From: a virus
Length of the DNA stretch: 36,142 nucleotides
Strand: one strand, 5' to 3'
Virus record (IMG/VR): IMGVR_UViG_3300020442_000098
Location: 1 to 36,142 of that record
Shown one piece after another: positions 31,443-36,142 of the stretch; position 1 is the stretch's first letter; every line of letters begins with the position of its first letter. The notes under the pieces were generated by a model. The model was not told the DNA's origin, searched no databases, and worked only from the letters and a program-made list of their open reading frames with translations. The translations under genes and the position numbers were made by a program.

Positions 31443-31915
31443 CAGTAATTCATTCGCATTTCAATACGGGACTTGATCTGGTGGTATGACGGATCAGTCT
31501 CATCCACTGATGCAATATCATCAAACCCAGACTTCTCGATAATTTTATCTTTGATGTCTAGTTGACGCTTTTCCTTTTGGATACGGCGTAGAAATGCATA
31601 GTAGATAATTTGCGTAAAGTATGCAAATGGATTGTTAGATTTCTTAGGGTCGAAGTTATCGATGTATTGGATACAGTTCTCTACTCCATCGCAGATCATG
31701 TCATCCTTATACATGTAGTTGATGAAGTTAGGACGATATGAGAGGTGAGTTGCAATCTTTAGAAAGCAATCTCCAATGTAATTATCTACACGAGGTTTAG
31801 GTTTACCTTGAATCTCATTGATCTCCTTCTGGTCCCTGTACTTTACAAGGGCAGCTAAGAACTTCTTGTTATCAACATAATGTTCTTTCTTTCGTTTCAC
31901 AGGCGTAGTAAGCAT
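31442..31915 (-). CDS. 55: Late transcription sigma factor gp55
   Basis: This 157-residue minimal sigma factor corresponds to T4 gp55 (185). It directs host RNA polymerase to TATAAATA-type late promoters with gp33 and gp45. The recognisable region is YIGDCFLKIATHLSYRPNFI, followed by YKDDMICDGVENCIQYIDNF and a sigma region 2-like segment, NPFAYFTQIIYYAFLRRIQK. The C-terminus ends RIEMRMNY. The gene is the first behind the promoter at 31939-31967 and leads the gp47, DUF3110, gp46, tRNA transcript. No ribosome site is visible before the ATG. Confidence 0.95.
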   Translation of the reverse strand: MLTTPVKRKKEHYVDNKKFLAALVKYRDQKEINEIQGKPKPRVDNYIGDCFLKIATHLSYRPNFINYMYKDDMICDGVENCIQYIDNFDPKKSNNPFAYFTQIIYYAFLRRIQKEKRQLDIKDKIIEKSGFDDIASVDETDPSYHQIKSRIEMRMNY

Positions 31916-31938
31916 ACGGTGATTGAATCAACACACAT

Positions 31939-31967
31939 AGTATAGCACAGAACAGGGGGGTTGACAA
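31939..31967 (-). promoter_or_regulatory. Sigma70-type promoter of the gp55 operon
   Basis: On the minus strand TTGTCA (31962-31967), a 17-bp spacer and TATACT (31939-31944) with an extended -10 TGC form a promoter for gp55. An 11-bp inverted repeat, GGTTGACAACC (31959-31969), is centred on the -35 box and could be an operator. Confidence 0.75.
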
Positions 31968-32014
31968 CCTCTGCATTTCCCTATAGACTAACACTGTGGG
32001 GTTCAAAGGGCACT

Positions 32015-32461
32015 TTAGGCTTTATCTTTGAACATACGCTCAAATCTTTTGCGGGCGTCCTCAATCTTACCTACACTCCCTTTGATCTTGTCAGCGGGGG
32101 TCGCGTTCTTCGCTAGGTCAACGTCTTTGATCTTTTCCTCTTCTTCTGATATGAGGTAACCTTCATACATTCCTATCATTTCCTTACCGAGTGCTGACAT
32201 AGTAAGGATCTGGTCACCATCAAGTATATAAAATTCTTCATCTGAGAAGGCGCACCAGCGAGAGAAACCTAATCCTCTAACTGTTTTGCCATCAGGTCTT
32301 TCCTGTATCATCACATTGACTTCAACAGGATTTTGTACATATACAATATGTTTACCAGTCTCTTCATCTAGTGATACTAGACACAGACCAATAATCTCTG
32401 CACCGTAGTTTAGACGTATGCTACAGTGAAACTCTTCATCATGTCTTACATAGTTGAGCAT
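32015..32461 (-). CDS. Small beta-rich protein, possibly Sm-like, 148 aa
   Basis: The gene follows uvsW with a four-base gap. The product reads FHCSIRLNYGAEIIGLCLVS, then HIVYVQNPVEVNVMIQERPD, GLGFSRWCAFSDEEFYILDG and DQILTMSALGKEMIGMYEGY, then a charged helical tail. The strand order, the NPVEV segment, the FSxW motif and the final DQI strand resemble the products at 13702-14073 and 13482-13748. A shared small barrel is my inference. The role is unknown; it is near recombination genes. Confidence 0.72.
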   Translation of the reverse strand: MLNYVRHDEEFHCSIRLNYGAEIIGLCLVSLDEETGKHIVYVQNPVEVNVMIQERPDGKTVRGLGFSRWCAFSDEEFYILDGDQILTMSALGKEMIGMYEGYLISEEEEKIKDVDLAKNATPADKIKGSVGKIEDARKRFERMFKDKA

Positions 32462-32465
32462 AGTT

Positions 32466-33929
32466 TTACTTGATCTTTACGTTCAGAATTTCATAATCAA
32501 ATTTTTCCTCGTTATACACCTTGACTCTTTCGATCAGATGATTGAGGGTGTAATTACGCCTAGATGCTCCCTTGGAAGTATCGTCAGCGAGATCGTATAG
32601 TATTGCTTGCGACTTGTTTTCACCTTTCCGTAGTACACGACCAATAGATTGTAGGTTGCGAACTCTGGACTTCGACGGAGAGGCAAAGATTACATTATGT
32701 AGATTACGAATATTGATACCTGTTGAGAATGTTCCGTAGGATGCAACGATGATAGAGTTATTACTCTTCTCCGTAATCTCACGAATTGCTTCGCGATCTC
32801 CTACATCAACACCTCCATGTACAAAGTGAACTGGTTTGTCCACGCTATTATTTATCAACTCAAAAAGTGGTTCTCCGTGGCGCTCTACATAGTTGAAGAG
32901 TATTAGAGTATTGCCTTCTAGGTCTTTCGCTAGATTACGGATGAAGTTATTACGCCTGGGGTTTTCTACAATCCAGTCAATCTCGTCCTGATATGATGCA
33001 AAGTTCTGTACGGGATGTTCAAACACAAGGACTCTTACCTTTAGTTTGGCAACGTGCCCTGCTTTCATCAGGTCTTTAGTCTTGGTAACCTGAGTACACT
33101 TACCAAACAATCCCTCCAGTACAAGTTGGTTGGTGTTACTACCATCAAGCGTACCAGTAAATCCAACACGGTGTTTGCACGAATGAAGTTTAGTCATAAG
33201 GGTCGTGAGAGATTTCGACTTGAAAAGGTGCGCCTCGTCACCGATCACTACGTCAAACCTGTCAAACCACTTACGCGGTTCCTTGTACACAGACTGCCAA
33301 GTGGTGATTATTACATCATGGTCCGTGTATTTTTCTGCCCCCGCATATATTTTGTGGCAATATTTGGACGCCATCCATCCATATTCCTCAAAATCTTTAT
33401 ACATCTGCTCGACCAGAGACGTAGTAGGTACTACGATTAGAATATTCCTATCCATATTGAGGTGGTATCGTACCAATGCATAGATCATCAAAGACTTTCC
33501 TGATGCTGTTGGTGATAACAGTAACCGCCTGTTATATCTTAGAGCTTCATAGATACCACGGTACTGATAATCTCTTACGCGATGGGGCAATCGAAGGGAC
33601 TTTACGAAACCAACCACTGCCTCTGGCGTCACTAGTTCATTCTCATCGTACGGATGACCAAACCATTCCGACTCCTGATACGTTACCGTGTGACCATGCT
33701 CGTACGCCCAGTCAATTAGATAATCGATCAGACCCACATAAATTTCCCCAGTACCAGGGGAGTATAAGCGGATCTTACCATCCCAACGTTTGTAACGTTG
33801 CTGGCGTTGCATGAACTTCGCTTGTTCTACCTCAAAGCAGAAGAACTCTGAGAGTTCATAATGCACATGTGGTTCTGTTTCAACTTGTAGATATACTTCA
33901 TTCTTTTTTCTGATGACCAAATTAGACAT
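32466..33929 (-). CDS. uvsW: UvsW RNA-DNA and recombination helicase
   Basis: This 487-residue superfamily 2 helicase corresponds to T4 UvsW. An N-terminal domain of about 110 residues precedes motif I LLLSPTASGKS (Walker A 141-146), motif II GDEAH at 230-234, motif III FTGTL, and motif VI QSIGRVLRKG near the end. UvsW unwinds R-loops and branched DNA, shifting T4 from origin- to recombination-dependent replication. The start overlaps the oxygenase stop by eight bases. uvsY lies one gene upstream, as in T4. Confidence 0.96.
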   Translation of the reverse strand: MSNLVIRKKNEVYLQVETEPHVHYELSEFFCFEVEQAKFMQRQQRYKRWDGKIRLYSPGTGEIYVGLIDYLIDWAYEHGHTVTYQESEWFGHPYDENELVTPEAVVGFVKSLRLPHRVRDYQYRGIYEALRYNRRLLLSPTASGKSLMIYALVRYHLNMDRNILIVVPTTSLVEQMYKDFEEYGWMASKYCHKIYAGAEKYTDHDVIITTWQSVYKEPRKWFDRFDVVIGDEAHLFKSKSLTTLMTKLHSCKHRVGFTGTLDGSNTNQLVLEGLFGKCTQVTKTKDLMKAGHVAKLKVRVLVFEHPVQNFASYQDEIDWIVENPRRNNFIRNLAKDLEGNTLILFNYVERHGEPLFELINNSVDKPVHFVHGGVDVGDREAIREITEKSNNSIIVASYGTFSTGINIRNLHNVIFASPSKSRVRNLQSIGRVLRKGENKSQAILYDLADDTSKGASRRNYTLNHLIERVKVYNEEKFDYEILNVKIK

Positions 33930-34497
33930 ACGGCGGACCTGAGAACCATCCTACTAACGACTTTCGTACGCCTGATGTAATCGGACGCACTCTATGAAAC
34001 TGATCAGAAAGAAAAAAGATAACCTTACCTGGTTTTGCCACAAAGGATTTATATCTAGGATTTGTATTTGGATTGTAAATCTCTAGATCGAATTCACCAC
34101 CTTTATATTCATCGTTGACCCAGCATGTGCAAGATATTTTACGCACTTGATTCTCAGCGTTGGGTTGTTCAAACTGATCAACGTGCCAGTCGTAGTGACC
34201 ATCCTCATTATAAATGGTGTATTGCATTGGTTCTAGGTAATCAATACCTAAGTTCCAACCACATACCTTATTTGCTTCCTCTGCCATGTCAAAGAACAAG
34301 TTGAGGACATCATCATCACGAATCCAACCTACACGAGAATCGCGATTGGTTGACAAATACTCTTCGGTCTTATCTTGCCAAACTGCTTTCCTACCTAACT
34401 TAGCAGGTTCAGTTGGCAAAACATCTAGACGTTGTTTGATTTTACTCCAAGTGATTGGAGGTACGTCCATAATGATGTAAGGTTCACCGTATCTCAT
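33922..34497 (-). CDS. 2OG-Fe(II) oxygenase (prolyl 4-hydroxylase-like), 191 aa
   Basis: I take the start at MRYGEPYIIM (34497), because its ATG overlaps the uvsY stop (ATGA); an ATG 24 nt upstream is also open. The jelly-roll enzyme has the triad H105-V-D107 and H168, with Arg178 as 2-oxoglutarate ligand. GGEFDLEIYNP and GKVIFFLSDQFHRV are typical of the PKHD-type family. The substrate is unknown. Its position between uvsY and uvsW separates two genes that are close neighbours in T4. Confidence 0.92.
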   Translation of the reverse strand: MRYGEPYIIMDVPPITWSKIKQRLDVLPTEPAKLGRKAVWQDKTEEYLSTNRDSRVGWIRDDDVLNLFFDMAEEANKVCGWNLGIDYLEPMQYTIYNEDGHYDWHVDQFEQPNAENQVRKISCTCWVNDEYKGGEFDLEIYNPNTNPRYKSFVAKPGKVIFFLSDQFHRVRPITSGVRKSLVGWFSGPPYV

Positions 34498-34922
34498 AAT
34501 CCATTCTGAAATTTCTCCCACTCAATAGCGTTCTTGATTTGATAAGTGCGGTTATTGATTTGCCGCAGAACGCTGTCTAGAAATGAAAGAGTCTGCTCTA
34601 TGTAGTCTACTTTTAGAACAGTCTTCTGGTACTCCTCGTCTGCCTCAATGAACATGTCAATCTCTTCTCTCGTAGTGAGTTTGAGGTCAAACGGCATATT
34701 TTTATAGATCTCTGCAGATGCTCTGCCTTTGTAATACAACCACTTGTCACGTCGAAGTGTTTTGATCTTTGCTTCCGTCTCTTTCTTCATCAAAAAGAAA
34801 GTGTTGTACAATTCCATGTATCGTTGATGCAACTGCGGACACCTCAACGATTCATCACATAGTAGAGAACGATCAATCTTGCTGTCCTTCTCCCACAGTT
34901 CCTGAATTTTTTCTAGATTCAT
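34494..34922 (-). CDS. uvsY: UvsY recombination mediator
   Basis: This 142-residue helical protein matches T4 UvsY (137) in length and pattern: MNLEKIQELWEKDSKIDRSL, then FFLMKKETEAKIKTLRRDKW, LYYKGRASAEIY, and VLKVDYIEQTLSFLDSVLRQ followed by INNRTYQIKNAIEWEKFQ. UvsY displaces gp32 and loads UvsX on ssDNA. The 5' end overlaps the upstream unknown gene by 50 nt. GGGAG lies one base before the ATG, so the start probably depends on coupling. Confidence 0.92.
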   Translation of the reverse strand: MNLEKIQELWEKDSKIDRSLLCDESLRCPQLHQRYMELYNTFFLMKKETEAKIKTLRRDKWLYYKGRASAEIYKNMPFDLKLTTREEIDMFIEADEEYQKTVLKVDYIEQTLSFLDSVLRQINNRTYQIKNAIEWEKFQNGL

Positions 34923-35361
34923 ACTCCCATCCTAGAACGGCATCGTTCCAATCATCATATACATCATACCATGCTTTCTCTATTTTGTCTTCCCCCACTT
35001 GATCGTGTAGTCCCTCTTCATTGCCTGTAGTGCCCACGATTGAGCTAGACTCGTCGGTCCCTCTTTCAACAATTGTACTTGATATGCTGAGAGTTGGGAG
35101 CCCATCAACGTCAGATAGTCGTTCCTCCAGTTTCCATCTTGGTTCATCATCTTCTTCTTCCCATTGTTTTACTAGTTCTTCTGCCTGCTTATCGACAGAT
35201 GCCATTTCTAATTGCACTTTGCCTGCAACCCATTTTTCCCAAACCCACTCAATGATAGCTTTATAGATTTGGTTCCATGGGTACTTTTGATTCCGTGCCC
35301 ACATCTTTGCTTTGGTATACCAAGTATCTTTACCGCCCCAAGTGTGTTGGAATTTTATCAT
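34873..35361 (-). CDS. Hypothetical Trp- and Glu-rich protein, 162 aa
   Basis: The start ATG overlaps the tail-tube stop (ATGA). The N-terminal half is Trp- and Lys-rich and helical (MIKFQHTWGGKDTWYTKAKM, then IYKAIIEWVWEKWVAGKVQL). The middle is acidic (LVKQWEEEDDEPRWKLEERL) and the C-terminal third is polar and low complexity (SISSTIVERGTDESSSIVGT). Its last 17 residues are encoded over the uvsY 5' end. Position after a tail gene suggests a baseplate or tail assembly role, which is inference; no family was recognised. Confidence 0.68.
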   Translation of the reverse strand: MIKFQHTWGGKDTWYTKAKMWARNQKYPWNQIYKAIIEWVWEKWVAGKVQLEMASVDKQAEELVKQWEEEDDEPRWKLEERLSDVDGLPTLSISSTIVERGTDESSSIVGTTGNEEGLHDQVGEDKIEKAWYDVYDDWNDAVLGWEYESRKNSGTVGEGQQD

Positions 35362-35924
35362 CCTGTATACCCCTCGTCTCCTGGGAATAAGAACTCATAG
35401 AAGTTATATCTAAAAGTCGCACCTACAGTAAAATAGTTATTGTCTCCAGCAGTGACATCGAATGTCATTGGATCTAGTGCCACTGGGAACATATCATAGA
35501 ATCTAACTTGGAAGTTAGTTTGATTGTTATTGTTTAGAACTGATAGAGTAGCATCAGAGAACTCTTCGATGTTCGCGAACTCAGGATACTTCGTGTCACT
35601 CATTTGCTTCATGAAGTTATCGCGCTCATCTTGAGATGTAGGAACTCCAAGTCCTACCATCCAGTCATGCAATTCCAAATAGTTTTCTAGGTTCTCATCA
35701 ACCAAGAATTCAACACGGAAATCACCGAACTTGATATTACCTTCAGTAGGTACAGCAGCATATCCACGGTAATTGAGTTCGACAACTCCCAACTCCATTG
35801 TGGGAATTGACACCTCTTGACAGAGATATGATACCTTAGGTGCTTTCCTAATACCCAACCTAAACCCAATAGGTGACAGGTAGTTCCTGTTCTTTAGTTG
35901 AGTGTCATACCAGGGCGTCGCCAT
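35358..35924 (-). CDS. Tail-tube-like protein (gp19 superfamily)
   Basis: This 188-residue protein has the layout of T4-like tail tube proteins: NYLSPIGFRLGIRKAPKVSY near 14-33, SIPTMELGVVELNYRGYAAV, GNIKFGDFRVEFLVDENLEN, then YLELHDWMVGLGVP and a C-terminal strand YFTVGATFRYNFYEF. Length is somewhat above T4 gp19 (163). It could be the tube protein itself or a related tube-initiator or baseplate paralogue. A late-promoter-like TCTAAATA lies about 20 nt upstream and a terminator ends the preceding unit. Confidence 0.8.
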   Translation of the reverse strand: MATPWYDTQLKNRNYLSPIGFRLGIRKAPKVSYLCQEVSIPTMELGVVELNYRGYAAVPTEGNIKFGDFRVEFLVDENLENYLELHDWMVGLGVPTSQDERDNFMKQMSDTKYPEFANIEEFSDATLSVLNNNNQTNFQVRFYDMFPVALDPMTFDVTAGDNNYFTVGATFRYNFYEFLFPGDEGYTG

Positions 35925-35945
35925 TTGCTTACAGTATCTTTCTTG

Positions 35946-35953
35946 TATTTAGA
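35946..35953 (-). promoter_or_regulatory. Possible T4-type late promoter for the tail-tube-like gene
   Basis: The minus-strand TCTAAATA (seven of eight bases of TATAAATA) lies between the terminator and the ATG at 35924, at a distance suited to a short late leader. A structural gene downstream fits late expression by gp55. Still tentative from a single short motif. Confidence 0.4.
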
Positions 35954-35956
35954 CAT

Positions 35957-35982
35957 AAAAAAAGAGACCCCGTAGGGTCTCT
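35957..35982 (-). terminator. Factor-independent terminator
   Basis: The minus-strand RNA forms AGAGACCC-UACG-GGGUCUCU followed by a run of U residues, after the stop of the partial gene at the right edge. The stem is identical to that at 14284-14308. Confidence 0.9.
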
Positions 35983-35989
35983 ATATTTA

Positions 35990-36142
35990 TTATCGCATAA
36001 TAAAATCTCTTCGATGTCCTCCCCGTGGCATTGGGACTACCTCACCTGGTAAAAATGGAATCTCTGGCATTCTGGAACAGGGGCGTTTCTTAGTACAACG
36101 CTTTTTGGGAGGTGAGACCCATCCTGGATGACCACCAGGTGA
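35990..36142 (-). CDS. C-terminal end of an unidentified basic Pro-rich protein
   Basis: An open frame enters from the right edge and stops at a TAA at 35990-35992, giving the last 50 residues of a longer protein. It reads SPGGHPGWVSPPKKRCTKKR, then PCSRMPEIPFLPGEVVPMPR and GGHRRDFIMR. It is basic and rich in Pro and Gly, with no membrane span. The terminator directly follows. Function cannot be assigned from this fragment. Confidence 0.6.
   Translation of the reverse strand, partial: SPGGHPGWVSPPKKRCTKKRPCSRMPEIPFLPGEVVPMPRGGHRRDFIMR

Overview
The window looks like part of the genome of a T4-like marine cyanophage (contractile-tailed myovirus of Synechococcus/Prochlorococcus type). It carries the T4 replication and recombination core: DNA polymerase gp43, helicase gp41, UvsX, UvsY, UvsW, clamp gp45, clamp loader gp44/gp62, gp46/gp47, RegA and the late sigma factor gp55. 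This core is interleaved with genes that mark cyanophages rather than enteric T4: hsp20, mazG, cobS with a CobT-like vWA/peptidase partner, a DUF3110-like protein, three 2OG-Fe(II) oxygenases and a YkgJ-type cysteine-cluster protein. The host assignment is inference from gene content; no photosynthesis gene lies in this window.

Almost everything is on the minus strand and very tightly packed. Most junctions are ATGA, TGATG or TAATG overlaps, which suggests long translationally coupled operons. Reading along the minus strand from the right edge: the C-terminal end of an unidentified protein (35990-36142), a terminator, a tail-tube-like protein, an unknown protein, uvsY, a 2OG oxygenase, uvsW and an Sm-like small protein; then gp55, gp47, the DUF3110-like gene, gp46 and tRNA-Pro(UGG), closed by a terminator; then small hypotheticals; the cobT-like, glutaredoxin-like and cobS genes; the DUF3310-like gene, gp45, a 2OG oxygenase, the YkgJ-type gene, a small membrane protein, gp44, dam, a hypothetical, a membrane protein, gp62 and regA; three membrane-associated unknowns; and, beyond a short plus-strand island, hsp20, small ORFs, gp43, uvsX, a 2OG oxygenase, gp41, mazG and a run of small unknown genes. 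The left end (1-4864) is different. It encodes a ligase-like KWDG protein, a nucleotidylyltransferase with a T4-type capsid-targeting N-terminus, and two highly charged probable virion proteins, the last running off the left edge (at least 635 codons).

The only plus-strand genes are three consecutive ORFs (15132-16803), each with a Sec-type signal peptide, facing three minus-strand genes with membrane segments. Together they form an envelope-directed island between hsp20 and regA.

Five minus-strand promoters of host sigma70 type share a near-identical extended -10 box (GCTATAAT or GCTATACT). They stand before the ligase-like gene, cobS, the cobT-like gene, a 63-codon gene and gp55. Four factor-independent terminators were found, one of which contains the -35 box of the next promoter. 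No intergenic stretch exceeds 300 bases; the largest are 14954-15131 and 28131-28326 and both are described below.
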